A DNA stretch of 64,000 bases from Exophiala sp. HKRS030 (Eukaryota; Ascomycota; Eurotiomycetes; Chaetothyriales; Herpotrichiellaceae). The DNA is taken from assembly GCA_023897205.1 (NCBI GenBank), contig JAHWDD010000009.1:2046001-2110000 (forward strand), read 5' to 3'. Below are positions 1-10,826 of this stretch, one piece after another (within the stretch, counting starts at the first letter, position 1; the number at the start of each line of letters is the position of its first letter). The translations under genes were made by a program, and so were the position numbers. The notes under the pieces are model-generated. The model ran no database searches. It was not told where the DNA came from and saw only the letters and a program-made list of their open reading frames with translations.

Positions 1-2
1 CG

Positions 3-485
3 AAGCTGTCGTGGACCACGGACCTGGCCATCGGGTCCGCCATCTCCACCCTCTGCGCCATCGCCAAGGGTAAATCCGTCGGCACGATCGACGAACGTGA
101 AAGGTCACCGGAAGAGAAAGCCGAGCAGAATGCGAAGCGTCGAGCAGCCGAGGCGGGGGCGGATCGCGAGGTCCAGGTGATGGGTTTCAGATTGTACGTC
201 GAGGGTGAAGACGTGATGTTGCAAGGGAAACCTAAACACGGGAACGAGGGTCTGTTGAGGAGCAAATTTGGTACCCCGGAAAACTACGAGCGGACCACAA
301 AGGTCATGCAAGATGCCATCGAGACGTGGACGATGACGACCGGACGAGGACACGAAAATGAATTAAACTCAAAAGCTTTCCGCATGTACGAACAGTTCAG
401 ACCGAGTGTGCAGAGTGGTCAATCAGGCTGGGGGAAGAAGGGCGCATTGAAGTTGACCAAGGTGAGGGAAGTCGTTGCAAGATGA
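3..485 (+). CDS. 3' end of an unidentified protein (cut by window edge)
   Basis: An open frame runs from the window's first bases (codon frame starting at base 3) to a stop at 483-485, giving about 160 C-terminal residues. The start lies outside the window. The visible part begins with a short hydrophobic stretch (LAIGSAISTLCAIA), then a charged Lys/Glu/Arg-rich linker, then a compact C-terminal segment with the string MYEQFRPSVQSG and a conserved-looking GWGKKGAL near the end. I do not recognise the family and assign no function. Codon use and the lack of stops through the linker support it being coding. It converges with the FAH-domain gene downstream, leaving 228 bases between the two stops. 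Confidence 0.6.
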   Translation, partial: KLSWTTDLAIGSAISTLCAIAKGKSVGTIDERERSPEEKAEQNAKRRAAEAGADREVQVMGFRLYVEGEDVMLQGKPKHGNEGLLRSKFGTPENYERTTKVMQDAIETWTMTTGRGHENELNSKAFRMYEQFRPSVQSGQSGWGKKGALKLTKVREVVAR

Positions 486-713
486 CACGTGCATGTCTAT
501 CAAGAAATGCTCCTGGGGTATACGCAAGAAGGACGAGGGTGACACTCTTTGCTGACTTCTATGTGGTCATGAGGTCCTCTTGGTATATATACGTACATGT
601 TCAAGTCATCTATGTCTTCGACTAGATCTGCTTCATCTACAATGATGGATTGTAACAGTACTCTGGAACTCCAGACTTCATCGCCGTGTCACCATGTCAC
701 CACATCATCAGTG

Positions 714-1936
714 TCATTGCTCATTCTCAAAAACATTCACCAAGGTACCTATATGAGGCGAGATCTCGACCCTAAACTCATCACCCGCCCGGATGGTGAC
801 CTTGGGTTTCCTCGCAATGCCCACCCCGCCCGGTGTTCCCGTGATGATGACCGTCCCAGGCGGTAACGTGGTCCCCTGGGACAGAAAACTGATCAACTTG
901 GGCACGGAGAAGATCAAGTCGTCCGTCCGACAATCCTGTAGGGGTACCATCGTGTCCTCGTCACTGGCTTTCTTTTCGAGGGGGATCTTGATCCCTCGTA
1001 CCCTCAACTTGGACGGGTCCGGAATCATGGCGGGCGAAACCATCGTCGGACCCAAGGGACAAGCCGTGTCGAAACCCTTTGAGAAACCCCACTGGGTCTG
1101 GGCGAACTGACTCGTCCGGCTGGAAATGTCGTTGCACGCGGTGTAACCCCAAACGTAGTCCATGGCTTGGGACTCTGGGACGTTCTTGGCCGGTCGAGGG
1201 CCCAGCACCACTGCGAGTTCCGACTCGTAGTCGCCACAGTCGTCTTGTTGGGTGAGTTTGGGTAGGACTGTGGGAGCGGGCCACGGGTCACCTATCGACG
1301 TGTGAGGTTTCCTGGGGGACATCGTCAACGTTAATATTGGCCATTGACATGTGACCATTGACAAATTGACAAATTTGCTAGTTGTAGACTTTTGGGAAGT
1401 TCGGGTCGGAAGTCGGAGGTGGCAGGCTCACATGAACACGGTAGGTACACTTGGTAGAGACATTTTGACTTCTGCGGCATGTTGTTTGTACTGTTCGTCT
1501 CGGATCTCGGTCAGCGAGTCCAATCCCTCGTCTTGACAGGGAGGGTCGATGGCCGTACGTTCAAACCAATACATCGAATTGTACCGACTTCGGACATTTG
1601 TAACGGTGACAAGACTCGATCGATAATTACGCTCTTGCCTGTCTGTTGACCTGGTGATAAAACCGAAGATCCGGAAAACAAGTCGACTTGAACATCTTGG
1701 CCATTTCGTAGGGCCAGACCGACGTCGAGAGTGTCGTCGCGAGGCTGTCCAATGAGGATTTTGGACGGATCGGATCTTGGAACGAAACGGACGAGCCCTG
1801 GGAGGAGTAGTAAGAATTAAAAAGTTACACAAAATGGGAAAAGGGATGGGGGGAGGGGTGAAGGGGTGAAGATGAGATAAAAAAAACAATCAGACATACG
1901 TTTGAACAATGCAGACGACGGTAGACTCTTCAACAT
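714..1936 (-). CDS. Fumarylacetoacetate hydrolase-domain protein (FAHD1-like)
   Basis: The FAH fold hydrolyses or decarboxylates acylpyruvate-type oxo-acids (FAHD1 acts as acylpyruvase/oxaloacetate decarboxylase); the substrate here is not predictable. Rebuilt as four exons: complement(714..1311, 1432..1490, 1559..1797, 1900..1936), 310 residues. All donors (GTATGT, GTACGG, GTGAGC) and acceptors keep frame, and the joined protein reads smoothly into family motifs: EVGTIRCIGLNYKQHAAE across intron 2, VFMKPHTS across intron 3, then DYESELAVVLG (the metal-binding Glu pair), GYTACNDISSR, KGFD, PLGPTMVSP, the SQGTTLPPGTVI lid and TGTPGGVG. The first exon codes only 12 residues (MLKSLPSSALFK), which could be a weak mitochondrial leader. 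Length is normal for the family. The start was chosen because it is the only upstream ATG that splices in frame into the LVRFVP segment. Confidence 0.88.
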
Positions 1937-2563
1937 TATGATGATCTACTGTGGTCTGATACTTTGGCCATTTGCTCGTGATGTACACAGTATGAAAGGG
2001 ACAGGGATCGGAAAAAGAGAGAATTGGGCGTGCAGCTGTGGGGATTTGCGAAAAGGGAAGTAAAGAGACGGTGGGTTTGTACTAATAGTACATATGTTCG
2101 GGGATGGTGGTGGTGGTGGCGGTGGATGGATCAAAATAGCTCTAGAATCTACTGACTGTACTCCGTATCGAGTGAAATACTCCATCTCCGTACGGGGGTG
2201 AGAATGATGGCGACTTTTCCCGCAAGAATCTGCCGGAGTGTGAGACACAAGATTCTCCTCTTTTAATGCAAGTAAATGCTAAAGGGAGAGAGAGACAGAC
2301 AGAGAGAGAGAGAGAGAGTGACCGAACTTCGGTGCCCCACGATTCTCTTGTCAAAAACCAGGTTCAAATTGTGGGGATTTGTCCAAAGTCGACTTTTTTG
2401 GACGGAGAAAGCTAGGAATATCTTTTTGTGTCCATCATTGTACTCGTTCTCTGTTCAAAACATTACCCAAACTGATACTGGCTCTCCTGTGTAGTCTTTG
2501 GATACCCCAATCCATCTCATCTCATCCTTTCAACATCACGCAACAAAAGAAGAGGAGGCAGTC
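1937..2563. other. Divergent promoter region, FAH-domain gene / DUF3500 gene
   Basis: The 627 bases between two divergent start codons hold no convincing gene. Simple-sequence DNA is present: a GGT-rich patch near 2106-2125 and a purine (GA) tract near 2284-2318. One copy of the 9-mer TACTCCGTA lies at 2159-2167. Confidence 0.6.
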
Positions 2564-3838
2564 ATGGCAGACTCCAACAAATCGAGCGCTTACCGTCGAT
2601 ACCTACCCGACCTGAGCATTCCACGCTTCACCACCATGAAGACGGAAAATGCGCACGTCTACGCCCAGCGGTTCAAGGAGAGTGGCGTGCCCCCGTGGAT
2701 CCATTCCTTGTGGTTACATTGGCAGAAACTCTTGTCGGAGCCTTTTCGGGGAGTCACCAACGACGGGAGTGTGCGGCCGGGGCTGTTCAAGATCCAAGAC
2801 GAGGGGATCCCCATCGAGGAGATTGTCGACAAGACGCAATCGGTCCTCTCTCGACTGACCCCCGAACAAAAGACCGCCGTCTGTTACCACGTCGACTCCC
2901 CCCAGTGGAGGACCTGGTCCAACCCGGAGTTCCTGTTGAGCCACAAAGGGGTCCGCCTCGACGAGGTCGACCCCGAGGTGCGGGACGGCGTCATGGCCGT
3001 CCTCGAGGCCACCTTGTCCCCCGAGGGTTACGACAAGGCCGTGGGGGCCATGCGGGTCAATGGGTTCCTGGGGGAGTTGGTCGAGTCGCCCGCCGTGATG
3101 AATGAGTTTTCCTACAACTTTGTCCTCTTCGGTCAACCTTCCACCACGGCTCCCTGGGGTTTCAGTTTCTACGGTCACCACCTGTGCCTCAACGTGTTCT
3201 TGTACCGCCGCCAGATCGTGGCTTCGCCGTGGTTCACCGGCGCGGAACCCAACCTGATCGACTCGGGCCCGTACGCCGGCACGAGGATCCTCGAGGCCGA
3301 AGAAATCTTGGGCCTCAGGCTCATGCAGTCCCTCCCCGCGGAACGACAATCAGAGGCTCAAATCTACAAGGGGATGAAGGACCCGGCCATGCCAAAGGGT
3401 CGTTGGAACCACGACGACCAGCGTCACCTGTGCGGTGCGTTCCGGGACAACCGGGTCGTCCCTTACGAGGGAATCACCGTGAGTTCCATGACCGCCGACC
3501 AGAGAGACCTCGTCAAGGGTATCCTGAACCAGTACCTGCTGTACCTCCCCCGACGGGCGAGGGAGATGAAACTGTCCCAGATCGCCGAACACTACGGCGA
3601 GACCTACTTTTGTTGGATAGGCGGCTTCACCGACTCGGACCCCTTTTATTTCCGCATCCAGAGTCCCGTGATCCTGGTCGAGTTTGACCACCACTCCGGG
3701 GTGTTTTTGAACAACGAACACCCCGCCAAGTTCCACATCCACACCTTACTGAGGACCCCCAACGGCGGGGATTACGGAATGGCCCTGCGTCCCTTGGTGC
3801 CGTCGACCGTGAGTCAGGACTTTGTGTGGGAGGGTTAG
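2564..3838 (+). CDS. DUF3500 family protein
   Basis: A single-exon protein of 424 residues if translation starts at the ATG at 2564 (context GTCATGG). The frame also has an ATG at 2498, which would add 22 unremarkable residues. The product matches the DUF3500 family, widespread in bacteria and fungi and of unknown biochemical role. Family-like features are the central APWGFSFYGHHLCLNVF block, the PWFTGAEPN motif just after it, a later YFCWIGG segment, and a C-terminal VEFDHHSGVFLNN block. The repeated His pairs (GHHL, FDHH) suggest metal binding, but this is inference. There is no signal peptide from the second ATG, so the protein is probably cytosolic. GC content rises sharply over this gene compared with the flanks, a difference that looks codon-driven. 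Confidence 0.8.
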   Translation: MADSNKSSAYRRYLPDLSIPRFTTMKTENAHVYAQRFKESGVPPWIHSLWLHWQKLLSEPFRGVTNDGSVRPGLFKIQDEGIPIEEIVDKTQSVLSRLTPEQKTAVCYHVDSPQWRTWSNPEFLLSHKGVRLDEVDPEVRDGVMAVLEATLSPEGYDKAVGAMRVNGFLGELVESPAVMNEFSYNFVLFGQPSTTAPWGFSFYGHHLCLNVFLYRRQIVASPWFTGAEPNLIDSGPYAGTRILEAEEILGLRLMQSLPAERQSEAQIYKGMKDPAMPKGRWNHDDQRHLCGAFRDNRVVPYEGITVSSMTADQRDLVKGILNQYLLYLPRRAREMKLSQIAEHYGETYFCWIGGFTDSDPFYFRIQSPVILVEFDHHSGVFLNNEHPAKFHIHTLLRTPNGGDYGMALRPLVPSTVSQDFVWEG

Positions 3839-4251
3839 CCCATGATGAAACTAGAGATTTTGTGTGTGTGTGTGAAGAATGAAATATGAACATGAACGCG
3901 AACGTGAAATATAAAGGTGTGAAATGGAATCATGAAATTTGTGAAAATTTGGCCGTCTATGTAGAAACAAGTCGAAGGAAATGTCAGCTTCCAACTATCA
4001 ATACAGTACCTACGGAGTATGACAGAGCCGATTACCCAACTCGACTTGGGTTGCCAGTTGTGCACATGGTTTCAAAGCCACATCAAGGGTCGAAAATGGG
4101 ACCATGCTGGCATGTATACACACGGCTGCGAACTCGAACTCGTAACAGACATGTCAACATCATACGAAATGTGGAATTTGCCAAACCACAACCTTGAACT
4201 ACTTAGTAACCTGTCGCACGAACCCATGAACGTCGGTTCTCCCCCGCCCCC
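3839..4251. other. Convergent intergenic region
   Basis: The 413 bases between the stops of the DUF3500 and DUF4185-like genes are AT-richer and hold a short GT run near 3860-3873 and a reverse-complement copy of TACTCCGTA at 4011-4019. No gene is visible. Confidence 0.55.
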
Positions 4252-5391
4252 TCAACCAAACGTTACCTTGATTGCCTGTATCGTGTTTGGATGGTTCGTA
4301 AATGTGACAACCAACGTCCGCCCATCTCGATCGTAATAATCGTGCGGAATCGCCGCGTATATCGCACTCCCTTCACTCAACGGGGTCGCCTGGTAGAGTT
4401 CGACGGCGTCGCTCCAAGGTCCCTCGGGCTTCTGGGCCGTCTTCATCAACACCTTGGAATTCATCCAGTTGTCGCAGTACACGAAGATGAAACAGCCCAG
4501 ATACCCGTTCCAGACGACTTGACCCTGGTTGATCTGCCAGAACACACTCTCCTTCTCGCCCAGATCTTTTGTCATGAGTCGCTCTGCCTGCCATCCTTCT
4601 CCGTTCCAATACTCGTAGCAGTCCAGGTTCGTGGCCTCGTGGAGACGCGCCCGCGCGACGTACACCCAGGGGTTCTGGTCGGCGTGTCCACCGTGGCCGT
4701 ACGCGTAGACGAACCCGTCGTGCCGGAGTGCGCACACGTCGCCGTACCATGGCTCCTGCGACGCGTCCCACCAGAACCGCGCGAGACGCCGGATGTGAGG
4801 TGCGAGAGGGTATCGGGACGTGTCGACGTGGACGGTCGCCACGCCTGCACCCACCAGGTTGTTTTTCCCGTCCGGTCGATGGTTCAACAGAAAAAACATG
4901 ACGCCGTCGTCGGACGATGTGGTCTGGACGACGTTCGTTATGCCCAGAGCGCACTCTGAAGGGTCTTCGCCGAATGAATCGACGACGGGGCAGAACTGCG
5001 GAGGGTAGCCTTGCTGGTTGAGTACGGGATCGACGACGACAAGAGGGTCATGAGTGGCCAGCGCGACCGAGTCGCTGGTCATGCCACGCCACGTGTCCGA
5101 GTAATTCACGTCAGAGTACATCGTGTCGCCGTAGGACAGGAGAACAAAGGAACCGATCTGCCCTTGAAAACCGAGGTCGCGTTTGACGTAGGTGGTAGCG
5201 CTGTGGACTTCACCCAAGAAATCGACACAAGAAACAGAGACGTCGGGCGGGTAAGACTGGTTGGAAGTGTAAGCGGCATGGGAGGTGTTCGTGGTGGTGT
5301 CCAGCACTGGGAGAGGTGACGCCTGAAGTAGACGAGTTAGATGAGAAACAACGAAGATTGTAAGAAATGGTGCATGGCCAATGAAATGCAT
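4252..5391 (-). CDS. Secreted DUF4185-like (five-bladed propeller) protein
   Basis: A single-exon protein of 379 residues with start codon at 5391-5389. The reading frame extends 44 codons further upstream, but the inner ATG (MHFIGHAPF) begins a good signal peptide with a hydrophobic core (LTIFVVSHL) and a plausible cleavage site after LLQASP, so I chose it. The mature part has repeated blade-like motifs: LLSYGDTMYSDVNYSDTWRG, ITNVVQTTSSDDG, WYGDVCALRHDGFVYAYGH, LDCYEYWNGEGW and FIFVYCDNWMNSKVLM. This resembles DUF4185 proteins, whose fold is related to glycoside hydrolase clans with five-bladed propellers. No enzymatic activity is established, so a carbohydrate-related extracellular role is inference. 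Many Asn-X-Ser/Thr sites near the N-terminus fit secretion. Confidence 0.72.
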   Translation of the reverse strand: MHFIGHAPFLTIFVVSHLTRLLQASPLPVLDTTTNTSHAAYTSNQSYPPDVSVSCVDFLGEVHSATTYVKRDLGFQGQIGSFVLLSYGDTMYSDVNYSDTWRGMTSDSVALATHDPLVVVDPVLNQQGYPPQFCPVVDSFGEDPSECALGITNVVQTTSSDDGVMFFLLNHRPDGKNNLVGAGVATVHVDTSRYPLAPHIRRLARFWWDASQEPWYGDVCALRHDGFVYAYGHGGHADQNPWVYVARARLHEATNLDCYEYWNGEGWQAERLMTKDLGEKESVFWQINQGQVVWNGYLGCFIFVYCDNWMNSKVLMKTAQKPEGPWSDAVELYQATPLSEGSAIYAAIPHDYYDRDGRTLVVTFTNHPNTIQAIKVTFG

Positions 5392-6275
5392 ATTGATATG
5401 ACAGGATATGGTACGTTTGATGCCATTTGAACCAAAGTGTTGGGTACTGTGAGCATCAAGAGGGAATATTTTAGGATCAAGGGGATGCCCTCCAGGACTT
5501 CTGCATGCATGGGGACATGACAATCAACAATCGAGGTGATTGAAGTCGATTGACATCAATCACGACAATAGGCTATTGATCACAAGTGTTGTGCCATAGG
5601 GTGACGCAGCGACATGGTGGTCAGAGGTCTGGCAGTATTCGCTCTCCAACTCGGGCAAACACCGTCACAAAACACAAGGCAAAGGTCTCGACAGAGCGAT
5701 GACGCACCTTGAAAAGTAGACGCAGATGATCGGATTGTTGAGGTAGAATTGGATTTTGACCATGGCTTGAGCCATGTTGACTTGGTCTGTCCTGGTGCCC
5801 GGGTGTTGATGACGAAGATGGCTCACTGTCACTTTCCAAAAATTGGCTGACCTTGCGTCCTGCCCAGTGAAACACGCGGGCTCGCATTCCACGATCATGT
5901 TGTGCTTCCTCGCCACGGGTATCCATTGTACTGGGTCATTCAAGGAGGCGTTTCAAGAGATTCGAAGGTTGCACAAGTAATGATAGATTGTATCACTCAC
6001 GTTTTGATTGACATGGGAAAAATGAGAAAAATTGGGATTCGAGGTTGCAGTGAGGACAAGCGGCGTAGCAGCTTCGATATATTGCGTTGTATCGTCAGAG
6101 AGTGCTCCATCGCTATCCATCAGTTGGAGGTCGTTGTGAGAGTCGTCCTCCTCATAATCAAAAGAAGCCTCGGTTGATTCACCAAAGCACATGCTCTCGA
6201 AGCAAAAGGGTTACATGGCTTGGCATTGATGCATGTCCATTTCCTGATGATCTGCAAGCTGACGACAGGCCATGA
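5392..6275. other. Intergenic region with weak coding-like segments
   Basis: The 884 bases between the secreted DUF4185-like gene and the MFS transporter stop hold no model I trust. On the minus strand an open stretch starting with ATG at 6192 (acidic, ESTEASFDYEEDD...) runs to a good donor (GTGAGT) near 5998. A second stretch from about 5926 to 5708 (MDTRGEEAQHDRG...) ends at another donor-like GTGCGT. The two do not splice in phase with the obvious acceptor (GACCCAG). They may be a small unannotated gene, a decayed one, or chance. Confidence 0.3.
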
Positions 6276-7889
6276 TCATTCTGTTCTCTTTCCGATCCGG
6301 GGAAGTGATATCCAGGTACCAATCATCGCCGCAAATGAAATGAGAACAATTGGGTGCAGTACGACTGTGCTCAGACTTTGTGCCATGAGACCAGTGATGA
6401 GAGGCACAAGTGCACCTCCTGAGGATCCCATAGAAGTGGTCACGCTGAGACTGACAATCTGCATGCTCCGAGGTAAGAGCTTCGAGAAGACACCGGTTGC
6501 ACACGGATATATAGGTCCGAGGAATAGACCGACTAGGGCCTCCGCAACTGCATTACCAATGATGTTGGGAACGAGCCAAACAAGAAGTTGAAAAGTGCCA
6601 GCTCCAACAATGAGTAGCACTACTGCCAGCTTCTCTCCCATCTTGTGACAGAAATGAGTGAGGACAAATCTTCCCACGGTAATACCACCCCAGAAACCGG
6701 ACGTGACGTTTCCTACGTGAGCTGGGTCTCCCTTTCGATAATGGATCAGATACGAAATGACCCAACCGGAGATCGCAACTTCTGCGCCTTGGTAGAAACT
6801 GCAACGTCAATTAGCATGGGCTGACCACCTCGGAAGAAACGGACTCACAATATGAATGCAGCACCAAGGAGGGTGGTCCGATTCTTCAATGCTCGTTTGA
6901 GAAGCTGTAACTTTGTCGGCTCTCCTGCTGCAGATGCTTGTCGCGAAGCGGTGAGTTCGAGATTGGTGAGCAGCTGCTGAGAAGCATCATTTTCGAATCC
7001 TTTAAAGGACCATGCCATGAAGAAGATCGAAAAGATGGATATACCAAGGTTGATGAAGTAGTAATACGACCAGCGAATGCCTTTGGAGACGATTGCAGTT
7101 GCTATGATAGGTGAAACAACACCACCAAGCTGAGTACCGTCAGTGTCATCCAACGATTTTAAGAAGTGTACTTACGCCGTATATGCCGTGGCACAGACCC
7201 AGAAGAACGGTGCCATTCACCAGATTAACGATGAAAGCATTGGTCATTCCCAAGAACAAGGCCATGCCGAGGCCGAGGAGGAAGAAACTCATAACCACAA
7301 CAGGGAATGGTGGTGCACACACCAGGGCGGTGTAACCTATACTCATAAGACTTGCAGCGATGATGTAAGAACGAGATCGACCAGCTCGGGCCTCGATCAT
7401 TTGAGACACTGGAGCCATAACGAGCCAGCCAAATGCATTTGTAACGAAAATCAGAGAGACAATAGCATAGCCAATATTGTATTCGACTTCGAGGTAAGGG
7501 ATCAAAGCACCTGTCGCTGCATCATTCATCCCCATCATCAAAAAGAAGACGGTCGCTGATGCAACTCTCCAGCGATTTCTGGGAGGGTTCGAGAATGATT
7601 GAACTATTGCACCAACTGCTTGGGCTCCTGCTGGTGTCGCTGGTCGGCTTTGTTCCAAGTCTCCAGGCGTGGGCGGGATCGATTGCTCAATGGGAGAGAC
7701 CGTGCCAGGTCTGTTCTTCTCTGGCCCGTTCAGACGTTGCCCCCATTGCAGCCTAGATAGGTCATCATCTGTAGGCGAGGATTTTGTGATGTTGTCTCGA
7801 TGGAAGACTGGGTCAGGCCCTCGAATAGAGGCTGAGGAATCACTCTCATGGCTAATGAAAGCGCCAAAGGGAATAGTCGCTGCGGCCAT
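6276..7889 (-). CDS. Major facilitator superfamily transporter
   Basis: Rebuilt as complement(6276..6798, 6849..7129, 7176..7889), 505 residues, with introns of 50 and 46 nt. Across intron 1 the protein reads CHGIYG-LGGVVSPIIA, and across intron 2 GAAFI-FFYQGAEVAISGW, both typical of the fungal fucose-permease-like/Bsc6-type MFS group. A hydrophilic N-terminal tail of about 110 residues rich in Pro, Ser and Gln precedes the first membrane segment (VASATVFFLMMGM). About 12 hydrophobic segments follow, split by a cytosolic central loop around the sequence NLELTASRQASAAGEP. The loop motif MIEARAGRSRSY after the second segment corresponds to the conserved MFS loop. The substrate cannot be predicted; it is a plasma-membrane or vacuolar carrier for a small solute by family inference. 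Confidence 0.87.
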
Positions 7890-8417
7890 TTTGGAAGCAG
7901 AGAGTTATGGGCACGAGGGAAAAACAGGAGAGTGCTGATACTGACAGAGCATAAGCAAGTTGGCTGTTGTCATAGGTATAGTCATTGCCAAACCAAGGGA
8001 GATTATGAGAAAGGAAGATTGGACATGACAGCAGACGGAGGGAGCGTTTTTTATTAGAAAGCACTTGGTCATGGTGGGGATCAAGCATGTGTTCAATCTG
8101 CATCTGGCCAGAACAGGGTCATTGCAGCGTCCAAAGGGCGGAGAATTATATCATATACATGCTCATCGTAAGCACAAAAGCACATGGTTGCATCAGATTG
8201 GCTATGGCGTAGCAAAAGTGATCGGTGGGAGACATGGTGATGGTGATGGAAAAATGTCCATGATGGCGGTGTCTATCACAGTCACTCGGCTGGACTTCCT
8301 TATTGAGCACCCGGCCAGCCTTCCCATTTTGGCTGAACATTGTGCCTGCGCCAAAATTTACGATGTGATCGCGATACGCAGAATCCCATCCTCATATGGC
8401 ATCTCATAGATCGCACC
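7890..8417. other. Divergent promoter region, MFS transporter / EIF1AD-like
   Basis: The 528 bases between two divergent starts show no gene. The stretch includes a few ATG-rich runs on the plus strand upstream of the EIF1AD-like start. Confidence 0.5.
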
Positions 8418-8822
8418 ATGTCTCGCCGGAAGATTCGCAATACTGCCGAAGAAACTTTGACACCGCCTGACTCTCTGTCTCCCCGCCAGACGCTCGCACG
8501 TGTCATCAAGGCTCAAGGCAAAGATCTCTATTCGGTCAAGACACCAGACGGATCCGAACTCCTGGTCGAACTCGAGGCCAAATTCCGCGGTACAATCTTT
8601 GTCAAAAGAGGCGGATATGTCCTCATCGATACTTCCACAACCGATCGGGAGAACAAAATTCAAGGCGAGATCGTGAACATTGTTGGAGATGAGAAGACAT
8701 GGCGGAAACAGTCATATTGGCCTGCGCAGTTTGCTCAAAAGCCACGACCCGTAGACAGTGACGAGGAGGAATCGCTGGTCGGAAAAATGCCTCCGTCAGA
8801 CAGCGAAGAGGATGATAACTGA
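8418..8822 (+). CDS. EIF1AD-like S1/OB-fold RNA-binding protein
   Basis: A single-exon protein of 134 residues. An upstream in-frame ATG at 8340 exists, but the ATG at 8418 (context ACCATGTCTC) gives the expected EIF1AD N-terminus (MSRRKIRNTAEE). The eIF-1A-like OB fold spans roughly residues 20-100, with LARVIKAQGKDLYSVKTPDG, LLVELEAKFRGTIFVKRGGY and the family's WPAQF after the fold. The tail is acidic (DSDEEESL, DSEEDDN). The human relative is a nuclear, probably RNA-associated protein; its role in fungi is inferred by homology only. The stop lies just 31 bases from the stop of the convergent ALG3 gene, so their 3' UTRs must overlap. Confidence 0.85.
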   Translation: MSRRKIRNTAEETLTPPDSLSPRQTLARVIKAQGKDLYSVKTPDGSELLVELEAKFRGTIFVKRGGYVLIDTSTTDRENKIQGEIVNIVGDEKTWRKQSYWPAQFAQKPRPVDSDEEESLVGKMPPSDSEEDDN

Positions 8823-8853
8823 TGGACATTGATGTCTGTTCTTCTGTACCTAC

Positions 8854-10165
8854 CTACTTGATCCTATTGGACGGTCTTGACGGAGAAATGTGATCGACTG
8901 GAGGCGCAATAAGAAGGCACATGACCTGGATTGCCAGCACAAACACCACAGTCACCGAGCTCAGGTCGGTGCTAGGATAGACGAGCCACGAATACTCCTG
9001 AATCGCCCAGTTGATCAATATCCATACAGGTCCTCCTCCGGCCCTCCACAAAAGATACGGGGTTGCCCATCCGAGATACGCAAAGAATTGATAGTGTAAG
9101 CTTCGAGCACACAACAGACCCATGGCAATGCTTGCGAGAACAGCATCCATGACAAAGGTTGGGGTGATTTTCCTCGACACTTGGACCGGATCAAGCTCTC
9201 CAACGGACAAAGCGTACTTCTTGACAAAGTCGACTAGGTTCGAAGCACTTGGTTTGACCCATTTGGTTTGGAAGAACAGGAAGAGCAGGGATATGTGAAC
9301 AAGTAAGAGACTGACGGTGAACTGTCGAGACAAAAAAGTCTCCTCGCCCACAAACCTCCAATTGACTGTCCACTTGAAGAGGAATTGTCGACCAAAGTCG
9401 AAAGCTTGTGCAAGATACTGAAGACCATACCCTGCTGTCAGGAAGGGTATGGCCAGGTTCAGATGGACTAGCAAGACGAAGAGGCCATTCACAACCGCCC
9501 TCTTTGTACCTTCAGCCTGTAGCAGAATGACTCCCATGGCAGGAGCAGCCAATAAATGGGTCATCTTGACACCCAAACCCAGTGCCCAGATCATGGCTCC
9601 TGTTGTCCACTTTCTTCTCTGTAGCAGATAGATTGCTATCCAGAGTGCGAGCGTTGCCCAACAGTCGTTGAACAGCCTCAGTAAAAATATAGAATGCATT
9701 CTCTTGCTCAGTGCCAGCGGCACCAGTAGCCACGGGGGCGCTCCTATTCGTGTGTAACACGCCATCACCACGGCCAGAGTGATCAGGTAGAGGCCAGCAA
9801 AGATGATCTGAGCCCGGAGGATGTTGGTTCCTTCATCTGTGAGGTAGTAAAGGGCCGTATAGATGTATACATGGAGGGCTGGGTAGACGAGAGGCCCGGT
9901 AGGTCCGGTGATTTTGTTGTAGTTCCGTTCACCATCTAGGTACATGCGGACTTGGGCCATGTAGGTTGTAAAGTCGATCTCGGTGTCTACAAAGACTTTT
10001 GTCAGTGGTGAGTGCTCACACCAAGTCGGAAAGAAACGTACATGGGATCTTCCAAATGATCAGTCCGCATAATGCTGTCTCCCCAAGTAATATTAATGGT
10101 GCGATCCATTTCGTGTGTCTGGAGTTTGTTAGGAGATCTCGAAGGGTTGAGATGGTGGCATCCAT
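8854..10165 (-). CDS. ALG3: ALG3: Dol-P-Man:Man5GlcNAc2-PP-dolichol alpha-1,3-mannosyltransferase
   Basis: Adds the first lumenal (dolichol-phosphate-mannose-dependent) mannose to the lipid-linked oligosaccharide in the ER, the Man5 to Man6 step of N-glycan assembly. Two exons: complement(8854..9986, 10042..10165), 418 residues. The 55-nt intron (GTACGT...TTGTAG) joins the first exon, ending in IIWKIP, to [13 protein letters not shown], the family's diagnostic lumenal motif. Then come [19 protein letters not shown], the lumenal loop with RLFNDCWA, and about ten membrane segments ending with [18 protein letters not shown] and a short cytosolic tail. Length is as expected (about 410-460). The gene starts 661 bases from the divergent hydroxy-acid oxidase. 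Confidence 0.95.
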
Positions 10166-10826
10166 TGCGCAGTTTCAAGGTAGAAGAAAGAGAGAAGAGA
10201 CGATACGAAGACCATCAGCTCAGTGCCGCTTTCGACAACCTTGAGACTGTCTCTTGACTCTCGCTTTCTGGAATGTGTACTCGCAATGAATTCGATTTAG
10301 ATCGATTCACCCAAAACACGGTGTTTACAAGTCGCCCAGTGGTCAGAAATGTTCTCCAACTCAATGCAGAGGCTGATGATCTGCGTCCCCTCATCGATTC
10401 TAACGACAAAACCATCAATCGTGTCCATCATTTCTATCGCGACGTCATCGTCATCGTCCATCGCCCTCGGCGCAAGTCCATGAAAATGCCCCCAGCTCTT
10501 CGACAGGTTCTAGGCAGGTAGGCGAAGTGTATCTCGAATTCCGCAGCGTCATGGATGTGAGGAGATCTACCACTCATACACCCTTTCCTCTTGTGCGAAG
10601 CTAGCATAAGTATATTCATACACATTGCAGGGCGAGTTTCCTTTTCTTACTCATTCTTTTCCCGTCAAGTTTCCTCGTGGTTTCTTGCTGGTTATTGTGA
10701 TGATCTCGGGCATAGTGGGAAACCCTCTCTAGCCTCCCTAGTTGACTACTCTAGGTAGCTAAGGACTTATATTGAAACAGCTGCAGCAAGTATACAACGG
10801 GACCATTATCCATCCTGTCGATCATC
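10166..10826. other. Divergent promoter region, ALG3 / hydroxy-acid oxidase
   Basis: The 661 bases hold only short chance frames. The half next to the oxidase start is TC-rich and carries a CTAGGTAG motif near 10752-10759. No RNA gene is visible. Confidence 0.5.

Noticed and set aside
2714..3349. A 211-codon open frame antisense to the DUF3500 gene
   Set aside because: It follows from the GC-rich third positions of the sense gene, and its Gly/Val/Asp-rich translation has no motif.
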